A stretch of 30,843 nucleotides of DNA from an uncultured Butyricicoccus sp. (GTDB lineage Bacteria > Bacillota > Clostridia > Oscillospirales > Butyricicoccaceae). Positions 14,914 through 23,926 of this stretch are shown one piece after another. The stretch lies in contig UQVU01000008.1 of NCBI GenBank assembly GCA_900544475.1, forward strand, positions 1 to 30,843, in the 5' to 3' direction. The translations under genes were made by a program, and so were the position numbers. The notes beneath the pieces were generated by a model that was not told the origin of the DNA, ran no database searches, and saw only the letters and a list, made by a program, of their open reading frames with translations. The first letter of the stretch is position 1. Each line of letters opens with the position of its first letter.

Positions 14914-14927
14914 TAGCGAGTTGTGTT
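14907..14927. promoter_or_regulatory. Operator-like inverted repeat over the glyoxalase -35
   Basis: AACACAA (14907-14913) and TTGTGTT (14921-14927) form a perfect 7-bp inverted repeat with a 7-bp spacer. The left arm is the glyoxalase -35 itself, so a bound dimeric repressor would block that promoter. No regulator is assigned. Confidence 0.45.
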
Positions 14928-14962
14928 AAGATACCATATAAGAAGGATTTTGCGCGTTTGGC

Positions 14963-14991
14963 TTTACATCCGCCCGGGGAAATGCTATAAT
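14963..14991 (+). promoter_or_regulatory. Sigma-A promoter of gdpP-rplI
   Basis: TTTACA (14963-14968) and a perfect TATAAT (14986-14991) are separated by 17 bases, and a TGC precedes the -10 (extended -10). The gdpP start at 15030 lies 38 bases downstream. Confidence 0.8.
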
Positions 14992-15029
14992 CATGCTGTA
15001 TATTTGCGTCCAAAAAGGGGGGCGGGAAT

Positions 15030-17033
15030 TTGAAAAAGAAAATCCAGACGGCGCTTCGACCCGGCCGCGCGGTGTTTTATGTGCTGTTTTTCGCATTTGC
15101 GGCCGTCGGTCTGTATTTTTCCAGACCGTACGGACTGGTCGGCATGGCGACCGTCGCAGTTCTGCGCCTTGTCGCGATCCGCAGCGACGCGGAGCGGCGG
15201 CAGCAGGTGCACGAGCTGATGGAGAACATCGAGATCGAGGGCGGCGAGATCCGTCCGGCAGTCACGAAATCTCCGCTTCCGACCGTCGTGGCGCTCGCAA
15301 CGACCGGACAGATCATCTGGGCGAACGAGGCGTTCGCAGACATGACCGGCCACTTTGCGCACGCGCCGCATATGCGTCTGAGCGAGCTTGCGCCGACGTT
15401 TGAAACCCGCTGGCTCATCGAGGGCAAGACCGCCTTTCCGGGCGAGCTGCGCATGGGGCGCGGCGTCTATCACGTATTCGGCAGCATGGTGCAGTCGGGC
15501 GCGGGACAGATGATGATGCTGCATTTTATTGATTGCACCGAATTCGTGCATCTGCGCGATGACGCTTCGACCCGCCGGCCGGCCATCGCGGTCATCGCCA
15601 TCGACAACTACGAGGAGCTGGTCAAGAACACGACCGACTCGGAAAAGTCCAACATCCTCGCCGGCATCGACAAGCGCCTGTCCACCTGGGTCAAGGACTC
15701 GAGCGCCGTCATGCGCAAGTACGACCGCGACAAGTATATCTTCATCATCGAGAACGCCGAGCTGGACAAGCTCGCGGCAAGAAAGTTCTCGGTTCTTCAG
15801 GAAGTGCGCGATATTCAGAACCATGAGGGCGTTATTGCGACGCTCTCCATCGGCATCGGCCGCGATGGCGAGACACTCGCGGAGAGCTATAAGTTCGCGG
15901 GACTCGCCATCGACATGGCGCTCTCGCGCGGCGGTGATCAGGCGGTCATCAAGAACCGCTACAACTTCGAGTTCTTCGGCGGCCTGAGCGAGGAAGTCGA
16001 AAAGCGCACCAAGGTCAAGAGCCGCGTGGTCGCGAACGCGCTCAGCCAGCTGATCCGCGACTCCTCTCAGGTGCTCGTCATGGGCCACAAGAACAGCGAC
16101 ATGGATGCCATCGGCGCGGCGGCCGGCATGGTCTGCGCGGCGCGCGTCAAGAACAAGCCGGTGCACATCGTGGTTGACCGGCAGCACACCATGGCGACCG
16201 AGCTCATCGACCGCCTCGAAACCCAGAGCGAGTACAAGGGCGTGTTCGTCAGCGCCGAGGACGCCATGCTCATGTGCGACTTCAACACGCTTCTCATCGT
16301 CGTGGACGTCAACCGTCCGGGCTACGTTGAGAGCGAGGCGCTGCTCCAGTCCATCAACAAAATCGCGGTCATCGACCACCACCGCCGTGCGGCGGACTAT
16401 ATCGAAAACGCTGTCGTCAGCCTGCACGAGCCGTATGCGTCCTCCGCGTCCGAGCTTGTCAGCGAGCTGCTTCAGTACCTCGTTCCGACGAGCAGCATCC
16501 TGACCGCCGAGGCGGAGGCGATGCTCGCGGGCGTCTACCTCGATACCAAGGGATTTTCTACGCGCACCGGCGTGCGCACGTTTGAAGCGGCGGCCTACCT
16601 CCGTCGAGCGGGTGCGGAGTCGAGCGATGTCAAGCGCCTGTTCCAGTCGAGCTTCGACCAGTACATGGAGCGCCAGAAAATCATTTCCTCTGCGCGAAAC
16701 TGCGGCCACGGCGTGATTTTCGCCATCACCGGCGAGCCGGTGGACCGTGTCGCGGCGGCGCAGGCGGCGGACGAGCTGCTTTCCATCATCGGCACCTCGG
16801 CGTCGGTCGTGGCGTTCCGCAGCGGTGAGAACGACATGGCGGTTTCCGCCCGTGCGGCGGGTCAGGTCAACGTGCAGCTGCTCATGGAGCGGCTGGGCGG
16901 CGGCGGCAACCATTCCGCAGCGGGTGCGCAGCTGAAAAACACCACCCCGGAGGAGGCGGACCGGCTGATCACCGAGGCCATCCGAGGCTATCTCGAGGAC
17001 CAGCGCGCGGAAAAGCAGAACGAGCATCCGTAA
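15030..17033 (+). CDS. gdpP: GdpP-type cyclic-di-AMP phosphodiesterase
   Basis: This 667-residue membrane protein splits cyclic-di-AMP to pApA and so controls osmotic and cell-wall balance. Two N-terminal helices lie at about 14-50. A PAS-like domain (about 80-190) and a degenerate GGDEF domain (about 200-325; RKYDRDKYIFIIE, GGDEF signature absent) follow, as is usual for GdpP. The DHH phosphoesterase domain carries GHKNSDMDAIG (352-362), VVDVNRP, VIDHHRR (D449, H450, H451) and GVYLDTKGFSTRTG. A DHHA1 domain ends with GGGGNHSAAGAQL. It starts at TTG (15030), with a G-rich Shine-Dalgarno (AAAAGGGGGGCGGG) just ahead. The gdpP-rplI-dnaB order is conserved across Firmicutes. Confidence 0.96.
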   Translation: MKKKIQTALRPGRAVFYVLFFAFAAVGLYFSRPYGLVGMATVAVLRLVAIRSDAERRQQVHELMENIEIEGGEIRPAVTKSPLPTVVALATTGQIIWANEAFADMTGHFAHAPHMRLSELAPTFETRWLIEGKTAFPGELRMGRGVYHVFGSMVQSGAGQMMMLHFIDCTEFVHLRDDASTRRPAIAVIAIDNYEELVKNTTDSEKSNILAGIDKRLSTWVKDSSAVMRKYDRDKYIFIIENAELDKLAARKFSVLQEVRDIQNHEGVIATLSIGIGRDGETLAESYKFAGLAIDMALSRGGDQAVIKNRYNFEFFGGLSEEVEKRTKVKSRVVANALSQLIRDSSQVLVMGHKNSDMDAIGAAAGMVCAARVKNKPVHIVVDRQHTMATELIDRLETQSEYKGVFVSAEDAMLMCDFNTLLIVVDVNRPGYVESEALLQSINKIAVIDHHRRAADYIENAVVSLHEPYASSASELVSELLQYLVPTSSILTAEAEAMLAGVYLDTKGFSTRTGVRTFEAAAYLRRAGAESSDVKRLFQSSFDQYMERQKIISSARNCGHGVIFAITGEPVDRVAAAQAADELLSIIGTSASVVAFRSGENDMAVSARAAGQVNVQLLMERLGGGGNHSAAGAQLKNTTPEEADRLITEAIRGYLEDQRAEKQNEHP

Positions 17034-17074
17034 ATTAAATTCGTTAATTCACACCCCAAAAGGAGATACACATC

Positions 17075-17521
17075 ATGAAAGTAATTCTGACAGCAGACGT
17101 AAAGGGCAAGGGCAAGAAGGGCGACCTCATCGAGGTCAGCGAGGGCTACGGCCGCAACTTCCTGATGCCGCGCGGTCTGGCGGAGCTGGCTACCGCAGAC
17201 AACCTGAACGTAAAGAAGGCGCAGGACGAGGCGCACGCACGCAAGGTTGCGCTCGAGCAGCAGGCGGCGCGTGAGGCGGCGGAAAAGCTGAAGGAGAGCC
17301 CGGTCAAGGTTCCGGCGAAGGGCGGCACGGGCGGCCGTCTGTTCGGCGCCGTCACCTCCAAGGAAATCGCCGAGGAACTCAACAAGCAGTATGGCCTGAA
17401 CGTTCCGAAGCAGAAGATCGTGCTTGAGGAGCCGATCAAGACCTTCGGCGTACACCGCGTCAAGGCGAAGCTGTATCAGGACATCGCAGGCGAGATCCTC
17501 GTACAGGTAGTCGAGGCCTAA
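17075..17521 (+). CDS. rplI: 50S ribosomal protein L9
   Basis: This 148-residue protein is the normal length for L9. The N-terminal rRNA-binding domain reads [20 protein letters not shown], then [20 protein letters not shown] (about 22-41), the L9 signature. A long connecting helix (about 45-75) and a C-terminal domain with [20 protein letters not shown] follow. L9 binds domain V of 23S rRNA and helps frame maintenance. AAAGGAG lies about nine bases before the ATG. It is 41 bases after gdpP and likely shares its promoter. Confidence 0.98.
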   Translation: MKVILTADVKGKGKKGDLIEVSEGYGRNFLMPRGLAELATADNLNVKKAQDEAHARKVALEQQAAREAAEKLKESPVKVPAKGGTGGRLFGAVTSKEIAEELNKQYGLNVPKQKIVLEEPIKTFGVHRVKAKLYQDIAGEILVQVVEA

Positions 17522-17886
17522 AGCCGCTTGCGCGGCTTATAGGGGGCTTCAAAAGCCCCCTATATACGAAGGACGGTTCCCTTGAAACCGCCCTTCGATA
17601 CCCGAATGTCGCGCCCCACGGGCGCTGGGTCGGGGTACAAAAAGACCCAGCAGAGCTGGGCCTTTTTGTGTGCTGCGAAGCAGCACGATTGCATGCCGTG
17701 CGCGAAAGCGCACGGTCGCCTGCGGGCGGGCCAAGATGCTCGCCGACGCCTTTTCGGCGCGGCTGCATCTGAGGTGCGCCGCTGCAAGCAGCGGCGTCAT
17801 TTTTATGGCGGACGAAGTCCGCGCTCCTTTTATGGAGAACTGCGTCCGCAGGGCGCATACCTTTTTATTAGATCGAGGTGTATTTG
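17522..17886. repeat. Hairpin-dense rplI-dnaB intergenic region
   Basis: This 365-base gap has no convincing gene but at least six near-perfect hairpins: 17538-17564 (12-bp stem, 3-nt loop), 17567-17597 (12-bp stem, one mismatch), the terminator at 17639-17667, 17670-17686 (GTGCTGC/GCAGCAC with a GCGAAGC core), 17696-17715 (CCGTGCGC/GCGCACGG with a GCGAAAGC core), and GC-rich stems around 17750-17795 and 17810-17855. The GCGAAGC and GCGAAAGC cores recur in the repeat at 14.3 kb. Confidence 0.7.
17639..17667 (+). terminator. Rho-independent terminator after rplI
   Basis: CCCAGC (17646-17651) and GCTGGG (17655-17660) with an AGA loop are flanked by five A residues upstream and CCTTTTT downstream. 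The symmetry means it could act in both directions. It should end gdpP-rplI transcription, so dnaB probably has its own promoter or depends on read-through. Confidence 0.75.
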
Positions 17887-19251
17887 TTGGATGAGCTTTT
17901 AATGCGGCAGGTGCCGCAGGATCTGACCGCGGAGCAGTCGCTTCTCGGCGCGATGCTGGTCGATCCGAACTGTATCCCGGAGGTCATCGAGCAGGTGCGC
18001 TCGGACGACTTCTATGCAGACGAAAACAAGCGTATTTTCGAAACCATCTATTCGATGTTCAACGGCGCGAAGCGCATCGACCCGGTCACGGTGCTCGATG
18101 AGCTGACGAGCGCCGGCTACTACGATGAGGCGGGCGGACGAGCCTACCTGTTCCAGCTGATGGACATCACGCCCGGCTCGCGGAACGTGGCGGAATATGT
18201 GCGCATCGTGCGCGACAAGAGCCTGCTGCGGCAGCTGGCGGACGCCGGAAGCGAAATTCAGCAGAACGCGATTTCGGGTCAGGGCGACGCTTCGGGCATC
18301 GCGGAGCTGGCCGAGCAGCGCATCTACAACATCCGTCAGGGGCGCGAGATCAAGGGTCTGTCCAAGCTCGAAAACGTCATTGCCGACCTGTATACCGAGC
18401 TGAACGAGCGGATGCAGTCGGACAGCGACATTCCGGGTATGTCCACCGGCTTCCACGCGCTCGACAAGGCGCTGACCGGCCTTAACAAGTCCGACCTTAT
18501 CCTGATCGCCGCCCGACCCGGCATGGGCAAGACCGCCTTCGCGCTCAACATTGCCCTGAACGCCGCCAAGGCGAGCGTCCAGAACAAGCCGAAGGGCTAC
18601 AAAAAGGGCACGGGCGTGTGCGTTTTTCAGCTTGAGATGGGCAAGGAGCAGCTTGCGAGCCGCTTTCTGTCCAGTCAGGCGCTCATCGAAGCGCAGAAGC
18701 TCAAGACGGGCGACCTGACGATGGACGACTGGGATAAAATCGCGCGCGGCGCGGGTGTCCTGTCAAGCCTCGACATCTACGTGGACGACAACCCGGCCAT
18801 CACCGTACCCGAAATCAAGGCGAAATGCCGCCGTCTGGGCGACGAACTCGGCCTTATCGTCATCGACTATCTTCAGCTGATGCACGTTGGCGGCCGCCAC
18901 ATGGACAACCGTGTGCAGGAGGTCGCGGAAATTTCGCGTTCGCTCAAGATCATGGCCAAGGAGCTGAACGTTCCGGTCGTGTGTCTGTCGCAGCTGTCCC
19001 GTGCGTCCGAGCAGCGTTCGGACAAGCGTCCGATGCTGAGCGACCTGCGTGAGTCGGGCGCGATCGAGCAGGACGCGGACATCGTTATGTTCATCTACCG
19101 CGATGACTATTACGATGAGGAAAGCGAAAACAAGAACATCGCGGAAATCATCATCGCGAAAAACCGTCACGGCGCGACCGGCACGGTAGAGCTTCAGTGG
19201 GTCGGTCAGTACACGACCTTCTCCAACCCGGACCGCATCCATGAGGAATAA
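17887..19251 (+). CDS. dnaB: Replicative DNA helicase DnaB
   Basis: This 454-residue hexameric helicase has the N-terminal primase-interacting domain (VPQDLTAEQSLLGAML, about 9-24), the linker, and a RecA-like ATPase with Walker A ARPGMGKTA (about 208-216), Walker B LIVIDYLQLM (about 323-332), LSQLSRASEQRSDKRP and the C-terminal NIAEIIIAKNRHGATGTVELQW. It unwinds DNA at the fork. I take the TTG at 17887 because GAGGTG (17875-17880) is six bases ahead; a GTG at 17878 would overlap that site. About 14 basic residues (QNKPKGYKKGTG) lie between the Walker A helix and VCVFQLEM, longer than in most DnaB proteins. It overlaps tilS by 11 bases. Confidence 0.97.
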   Translation: MDELLMRQVPQDLTAEQSLLGAMLVDPNCIPEVIEQVRSDDFYADENKRIFETIYSMFNGAKRIDPVTVLDELTSAGYYDEAGGRAYLFQLMDITPGSRNVAEYVRIVRDKSLLRQLADAGSEIQQNAISGQGDASGIAELAEQRIYNIRQGREIKGLSKLENVIADLYTELNERMQSDSDIPGMSTGFHALDKALTGLNKSDLILIAARPGMGKTAFALNIALNAAKASVQNKPKGYKKGTGVCVFQLEMGKEQLASRFLSSQALIEAQKLKTGDLTMDDWDKIARGAGVLSSLDIYVDDNPAITVPEIKAKCRRLGDELGLIVIDYLQLMHVGGRHMDNRVQEVAEISRSLKIMAKELNVPVVCLSQLSRASEQRSDKRPMLSDLRESGAIEQDADIVMFIYRDDYYDEESENKNIAEIIIAKNRHGATGTVELQWVGQYTTFSNPDRIHEE

Positions 19252-20584
19252 CGGCCTTGTGCGGACGGCGGCCGACACCATCCGCCGGTACGATATGCTG
19301 AGACCGGGGGAGGCCGTTCTTGCGGCGCTCTCGGGCGGCGCGGATTCGGTGTCGCTCCTGCTCGTGCTGCAAAGCCTCGGCTACGAGGTCCGCGCGTTTC
19401 ACTTAAACCACTGTCTGCGCGGCGCGGAGTCCGACCGGGACGAGGCGTTCTGCCGGGCGCTGTGCGCAAAGCGGGGTGTTCCGCTGACCGTCGTGCGCGT
19501 GGATATTGCCGCGCTCTCGCAGGGAAAGGCGGTCGAGGAGACCGCGCGGCGCGAGCGCTACGCACAGCTGGAAAAAGCGGCGGACGGCTGCAAAATCGCG
19601 ACCGCCCACACGGCGGACGACAACCTCGAAACCGTGCTGTTCCATCTGGTGCGCGGCAGCGGCGCGAGGGGCCTTGCCGGCATCCCGCCCGTGCGGGGCA
19701 ATATCATCCGGCCGCTTCTGAACGCGGAGCGGCGCGAAATCGAGGCGTTCCTGCGCGAAAACGGGCAGGATTACGTCACCGACAGCTCAAATCTCAGCGA
19801 CGACTACACGCGGAACCGCCTGCGGCACAGCGTGCTGCCCGTGCTGCGTGAGATAAACCCCGCGGCGGCGCAGTCGGCGCTCCGCTTAGGGCAGCAGCTG
19901 CGGCAGGACGAGCAGACCCTCGGCGCACTCGCGGCGGACTGCCTGCACGCGGCGGCGCAGCCGGACGGCTCATATGACACGCGGCCGTTTCTCTTGTGCC
20001 GCGAGGCGGTGCGCGGGCGTGCGCTGCGGAAGGCGGCGGAAAACGCCGGAATGCCGCTGCGCGACCTTGCGCAGACCCATATCGAGGCGCTCGGGCGTCT
20101 GCTCGAAAGTGCAGACCCGTCCGCGCAGCTCGACCTGCCGCACGGCTTTACGGCCCGACGCGAGTACGAGCGCTTCCGTATTGAAAAGCGGGAGAGCCTC
20201 CCGGCCGCCGAAGCGATGGCGCTTGCGGTGCCGTTTGACGGCGTGTGGGCAGGCGGAAACAGAGTCAAACTCAGAAAATTAGAAAAATCCGAAGTTTTTT
20301 ACAAAACAGTCAATACTTTTTGCGCAGATTGTGGTACAATAGATTTTGCATCGCTGTGTGTTCGTGCGCGGCAGACGGGAGACCGGCTGCGCCTGACCGA
20401 AAAGGGAGGGAGCCGCACGCTCAAAAAGCTGATGATCGACCGGAAAATCCCGGCGGCGGAGCGGAACGGGCTCGCCGTCATTGCGGATAAAAACGGCGTC
20501 ATCGCGGTGCAGAATATCGGCATGGATCTCAGTCGAGCGCCGAAAAACGGCGAAAGACTGGAAATAAAAATTGAGAGGAACTGA
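19241..20584 (+). CDS. tilS: tRNA(Ile)-lysidine synthase
   Basis: This 447-residue protein has the PP-loop motif SGGADS at 31-36, then LNHCLRG and TAHTADDNLETVLFHLVRGSG, which mark TilS. It attaches lysine to C34 of the CAU-anticodon tRNA-Ile, changing it to read AUA. The C-terminal TilS domain is visible as RQTGDRL...GGSRTLKKLMIDRKIP. It starts inside the end of dnaB, so it is translated with it. The tilS-hpt-ftsH order is widely conserved in Firmicutes. An AT-rich stretch near 20,262-20,345 differs from the rest of the gene and may carry a promoter for the genes after it. Confidence 0.96.
   Translation: MRNNGLVRTAADTIRRYDMLRPGEAVLAALSGGADSVSLLLVLQSLGYEVRAFHLNHCLRGAESDRDEAFCRALCAKRGVPLTVVRVDIAALSQGKAVEETARRERYAQLEKAADGCKIATAHTADDNLETVLFHLVRGSGARGLAGIPPVRGNIIRPLLNAERREIEAFLRENGQDYVTDSSNLSDDYTRNRLRHSVLPVLREINPAAAQSALRLGQQLRQDEQTLGALAADCLHAAAQPDGSYDTRPFLLCREAVRGRALRKAAENAGMPLRDLAQTHIEALGRLLESADPSAQLDLPHGFTARREYERFRIEKRESLPAAEAMALAVPFDGVWAGGNRVKLRKLEKSEVFYKTVNTFCADCGTIDFASLCVRARQTGDRLRLTEKGGSRTLKKLMIDRKIPAAERNGLAVIADKNGVIAVQNIGMDLSRAPKNGERLEIKIERN
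20332..20340 (+). promoter_or_regulatory. Possible internal promoter for hpt-ftsH
   Basis: Inside tilS, an AT-rich island holds TGG directly ahead of TACAAT (20335-20340), an extended -10. No clear -35 is present at 16-18 bases. It lies about 250 bases upstream of hpt, so it could give ftsH independent expression. Confidence is low because it overlaps coding sequence. Confidence 0.35.
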
Positions 20585-20588
20585 CGAA

Positions 20589-21143
20589 ATGGCTTATAAC
20601 ATGCGAGACGATATTAAGGAAGTATATTTCACCGAAGAGCAGCTCCGGGACAAGGTCCGCGAACTCGGCGCACGCATCACGGAGGACTACCGCGGCAAGA
20701 ACCCGCTGATCGTCAGTGTCCTCAAGGGCTCGTACATCTTCATGGCCGACCTGACCCGCGCGATCGACACCCCGTGCAACGTGGATTTCATGGTCGTGTC
20801 CAGCTACGGCAACGGCACCAAGACCACCGGCGAGGTTCAGATCATCAAGGACATCGCGCAGCCGATCGACGGCCGCGACCTGCTGATCGTGGAGGACATC
20901 CTCGATTCGGGCGTTACTCTGCATTACCTCATGCAGATCCTTGCGGCACGCGGCGCGAACTCCATCCGCCTGTGCACGCTCCTGTCCAAGCCGGAGCGCC
21001 GCAAGATCGATGTAAACGTAGACTACCTCGGCTTCGAAATCCCGGATGAGTTCGTAGTCGGCTATGGTCTGGACTACGCGGAAAAGTACCGCAATCTGCC
21101 GTACATCGGCATTCTCAAGCCGCATGTATACGGCGGCGAATAA
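20589..21143 (+). CDS. hpt: Hypoxanthine phosphoribosyltransferase
   Basis: This 184-residue purine-salvage enzyme makes IMP (and GMP) from hypoxanthine (or guanine) and PRPP. The PRPP loop LLIVEDILDSGVTL is at about 98-111. The N-terminal VSVLKGSYIFMADL and the C-terminal DYLGFEIPDEFVVGYGLDY, which contacts the base, are both present. The ATG at 20589 follows AGAGGAA; an in-frame start at 20571 overlaps the end of tilS and has no such site. The gene begins 4 bases after the tilS stop. Confidence 0.96.
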   Translation: MAYNMRDDIKEVYFTEEQLRDKVRELGARITEDYRGKNPLIVSVLKGSYIFMADLTRAIDTPCNVDFMVVSSYGNGTKTTGEVQIIKDIAQPIDGRDLLIVEDILDSGVTLHYLMQILAARGANSIRLCTLLSKPERRKIDVNVDYLGFEIPDEFVVGYGLDYAEKYRNLPYIGILKPHVYGGE

Positions 21144-21176
21144 TTTTTTCCCAACGGAAAGGGGCGTTAAACCAAT

Positions 21177-23117
21177 TTGAAAGGCAAAATGAAGGGCTTC
21201 GGCCTTTACCTGCTCATACTGGTGTGCCTGCTGGCCGGCGTAAGCTACGTCGTCAGCCAGACGCAGAAAACCGAGTCGATCTCCTACTCGGATGTGTACC
21301 AGTATTTCGAACAGGGCGACGTGGACCGCTACACGCTGGAGGGCGGCACGCTGACCATGCACCTCAAGAACGAGAACCGCGCGGTCAGCTATGAGATCGG
21401 CGACTATACCTCGGTCTGGTGGTCGCAGCTCGGCGAGGTCATCGACCAGCAGATGAAGGACGGCACGCTGACCAAGGTAGACTACATCACCACAACGATT
21501 CCGTGGTGGGCGCAGTTCCTGCCGTATCTCATCCTCGTGGTGCTGATCGGCGCGTTCTGGTATTTCATGATGAACAAGCAGTCCGGCGGCGGCGCAGGCC
21601 CGATGCAGTTCGGCAAGGCGCGTGCGAAGCTGGCGCAGGACGGCAAGAACAAGGTGACGTTCAACGATGTCGCGGGCGCGGACGAGGAAAAGGCCGAGCT
21701 TCAGGAAATCGTTGAGTTCCTGAAAAATCCGCAGAAGTTCGTGCAGATCGGCGCACGTATCCCCAAGGGCGTGCTGCTCGTCGGCCCTCCGGGCACCGGT
21801 AAAACGCTGATCGCCAAGGCGGTCGCAGGCGAGGCGGGCGTTCCGTTCCTGTCCATCTCCGGCTCGGACTTCGTTGAGCTGTATGTCGGCGTCGGCGCGT
21901 CCCGCGTGCGCGACCTGTTCGAGCAGGCCAAGAAGAACGCACCGGCCATCGTGTTCATCGACGAGATTGACGCGGTCGGCCGTCAGCGCGGCGCAGGCCT
22001 CGGCGGCGGTCACGACGAGCGCGAGCAGACGCTCAACCAGCTGCTCGTTGAAATGGACGGCTTCGGCGCGAACGAGGGCGTTATCGTCATCGCCGCGACC
22101 AACCGCAAGGATATTCTGGATAACGCGCTGCTTCGTCCGGGCCGCTTCGACCGTCAGGTCTATGTCGGCGCACCGGATGTCAAGGGCCGCGAGGCGATCC
22201 TCAAGGTTCATGCACGCAACAAGCAGTTCGACCCGGATGTCAAGTTCTCCGACATCGCCAAGACGACCGCCGGCTTTACCGGCGCAGACCTCGAGAATCT
22301 GCTCAATGAGGCGGCGCTTCTTGCGGCACGCCGCAACAAGAAGCTGATCTCGCAGGAGGAGATCGAGGAGTCGCTGCTCAAGGTCGTCATGGGCGTGGAA
22401 AAGAAGAGCCACATCATCACCGAGCACGACAAGCGCCTGACCGCTTACCATGAGGCCGGTCACGCGATCTGCTTCGAGGTGCTGCCGACGCAGGACCCGG
22501 TACACCACGTTACCATCATCCCGCGCTCGTCCGGCGCAGGCGGCTTCACCATGCCGCTGCCCGAGGAGGACCAGGCGTACCGCACGAAGAAGTATATGGA
22601 GGAATATATCGTCGTCTGCCTTGGCGGCCGCGTAGCCGAAAAGCTGACGATGGAGGATATTTCGACCGGCGCTTACGGCGACATCAAGCAGGCCACCCAG
22701 ATGGCGCGTGCGATGGTCACGAGCTACGGCATGAGCGACAAGATCGGCCCCATCGACTACGGTTCCGAGGGCGGCGAGATCTTCCTCGGCCGCGACTTCG
22801 CCGCAGGCAAGGGCTACTCCGAGGTCAAGGCGGCTGAGATCGACGATGAAATTCACCGCATCATCGAAACCGCTTATCACCAGTGCGAGGCGCTTCTGAC
22901 CGAGCACATGGACGCGATGACCCGCGTCGCGGAATACCTCATCCGCAACGAAACCATGGACGGCGAAACGTTCAAGAAGGTTTTCAACGGTGAGGAAGTT
23001 CCCGATAAGGTGGTCGGCGCGGATCTCGTAAGCGAGCTTCAGAAGGACCTGAACGAAAAGCTCGGCGAGCCGGCAAAGGCTGAGCCGCAGCAGAGTGAAC
23101 AGTCCGAAAACGAGTAA
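21177..23117 (+). CDS. ftsH: ATP-dependent zinc metalloprotease FtsH
   Basis: This 646-residue membrane AAA+ protease has helices at about 6-26 and 112-131, bracketing the small extracytoplasmic domain. The AAA domain follows with Walker A GPPGTGKT (203-210), Walker [16 protein letters not shown] and the second region of homology [21 protein letters not shown]. The peptidase zinc site HEAGH is at 425-429. It degrades misassembled membrane proteins and some regulators. It starts at TTG (21177), with GGAAAGGGG about 12 bases ahead; the in-frame ATG at 21189 would be too far from that site. The acidic, glutamine-rich tail is typical. A strong terminator follows. Confidence 0.97.
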   Translation: MKGKMKGFGLYLLILVCLLAGVSYVVSQTQKTESISYSDVYQYFEQGDVDRYTLEGGTLTMHLKNENRAVSYEIGDYTSVWWSQLGEVIDQQMKDGTLTKVDYITTTIPWWAQFLPYLILVVLIGAFWYFMMNKQSGGGAGPMQFGKARAKLAQDGKNKVTFNDVAGADEEKAELQEIVEFLKNPQKFVQIGARIPKGVLLVGPPGTGKTLIAKAVAGEAGVPFLSISGSDFVELYVGVGASRVRDLFEQAKKNAPAIVFIDEIDAVGRQRGAGLGGGHDEREQTLNQLLVEMDGFGANEGVIVIAATNRKDILDNALLRPGRFDRQVYVGAPDVKGREAILKVHARNKQFDPDVKFSDIAKTTAGFTGADLENLLNEAALLAARRNKKLISQEEIEESLLKVVMGVEKKSHIITEHDKRLTAYHEAGHAICFEVLPTQDPVHHVTIIPRSSGAGGFTMPLPEEDQAYRTKKYMEEYIVVCLGGRVAEKLTMEDISTGAYGDIKQATQMARAMVTSYGMSDKIGPIDYGSEGGEIFLGRDFAAGKGYSEVKAAEIDDEIHRIIETAYHQCEALLTEHMDAMTRVAEYLIRNETMDGETFKKVFNGEEVPDKVVGADLVSELQKDLNEKLGEPAKAEPQQSEQSENE

Positions 23118-23123
23118 AAAATT

Positions 23124-23165
23124 ATCCCACAGGGAAAGCGCTTTCTGCTCCCTGTGGGATTTTTT
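23124..23165 (+). terminator. Rho-independent terminator of ftsH
   Basis: A perfect 12-bp stem, ATCCCACAGGGA (23124-23135) with TCCCTGTGGGAT (23149-23160), is followed by T residues to 23165. It lies between the convergent ftsH and the minus-strand gene ending at 23174. Confidence 0.92.
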
Positions 23166-23173
23166 ATGCCTGT

Positions 23174-23926
23174 TTAATCGGGGGACGCCGTGAAAACACG
23201 GCCGTAGGCGTCCGTGATTTCAACCTTGATGCTGAAGTCGCTCATGCGTCCCTCGAACGCGCCAAGGCGTACTTCGGTATCGTAAATGTTGCTGCCGTAT
23301 TCGCCGTCGGAGATGCGGTATTCGAGCGGCTGCTCCGCGATTTCTTTGCCATTCTGATAGAGAATGATGCGCCCGGTGAACGATTTGTCCTCCAGCGCGT
23401 CATGGACATCCACATAGGTGGAAAGCGTCCCCGTGAACGTGTTCCTGCCAAAGCTGAACATCGGGCCGCCGCTCGACCAGTAAGCCTGAACGTCAATCGA
23501 GAAGCGGTTTTCGATGTCGGATTCGCTTGCGATGAGCAGATTGCGCGTGCTGCCGTCCGCGCCGGTGAGAACGAGATAAACCGAGTATTCGTCCACCATC
23601 GGGATTGTCAGACTGCCGCGATAGCCGCCTCCGGCGTCGTCTTCCGCCTCGCATTCCCACGACTGCTCGCCGCCTCGGAGCAGGAATTTCGCGGTTTCGC
23701 CGTCGCTTGCCACGCGCGGCACGGCGGAGAACGTCACGATAAGCTGCTCGGTGTTCTCCGGGTCGAGCGTCATGTGCTCGCTCGACTCCGCGAAGTCGCC
23801 GGTATCCGCGTCAGTGCCCGGGTAGTAGACCGTATTGACATTTCCGGCCTGCACGCGCAGCGCCTGCACTTCGCCTTTCAGCTGCGCGATTTGATACAGG
23901 CATACCGCGTTCAGCGCGAGAGACAC
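23174..23926 (-). CDS. Membrane-anchored extracellular part of a split HTH regulator
   Basis: The frame encodes a C-terminal module with a transmembrane helix and an outside beta-rich domain, ending near ITDAYGRVFTASPD. The listed frame begins at a GTG (23926) in the middle of the helix, which is an unlikely true start. Reading upstream in the same frame gives QRRFSIARENLAIGGAALLC, completing a normal membrane helix, until a TGA at about 23998. This strongly suggests it is the second half of the HTH protein ending at 23911, separated by a -1 shift. The outside region (GDFAESSEHMTLDPENTEQL onward) matches no family I can name. It may sense envelope conditions. Confidence 0.7.
   Translation of the reverse strand: MSLALNAVCLYQIAQLKGEVQALRVQAGNVNTVYYPGTDADTGDFAESSEHMTLDPENTEQLIVTFSAVPRVASDGETAKFLLRGGEQSWECEAEDDAGGGYRGSLTIPMVDEYSVYLVLTGADGSTRNLLIASESDIENRFSIDVQAYWSSGGPMFSFGRNTFTGTLSTYVDVHDALEDKSFTGRIILYQNGKEIAEQPLEYRISDGEYGSNIYDTEVRLGAFEGRMSDFSIKVEITDAYGRVFTASPD

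Noticed and set aside
14991..17027. A 678-residue open frame opposite gdpP
   Set aside because: It is an antisense shadow of a GC-rich gene, with low-complexity Arg/Asp/His-rich translation. The plus strand encodes a clear GdpP with its own promoter and ribosome binding site.
20529..22907. A 792-residue open frame opposite hpt and ftsH
   Set aside because: It lies antisense to two well-conserved genes and has no recognisable domain; it is an effect of GC-rich codon bias.
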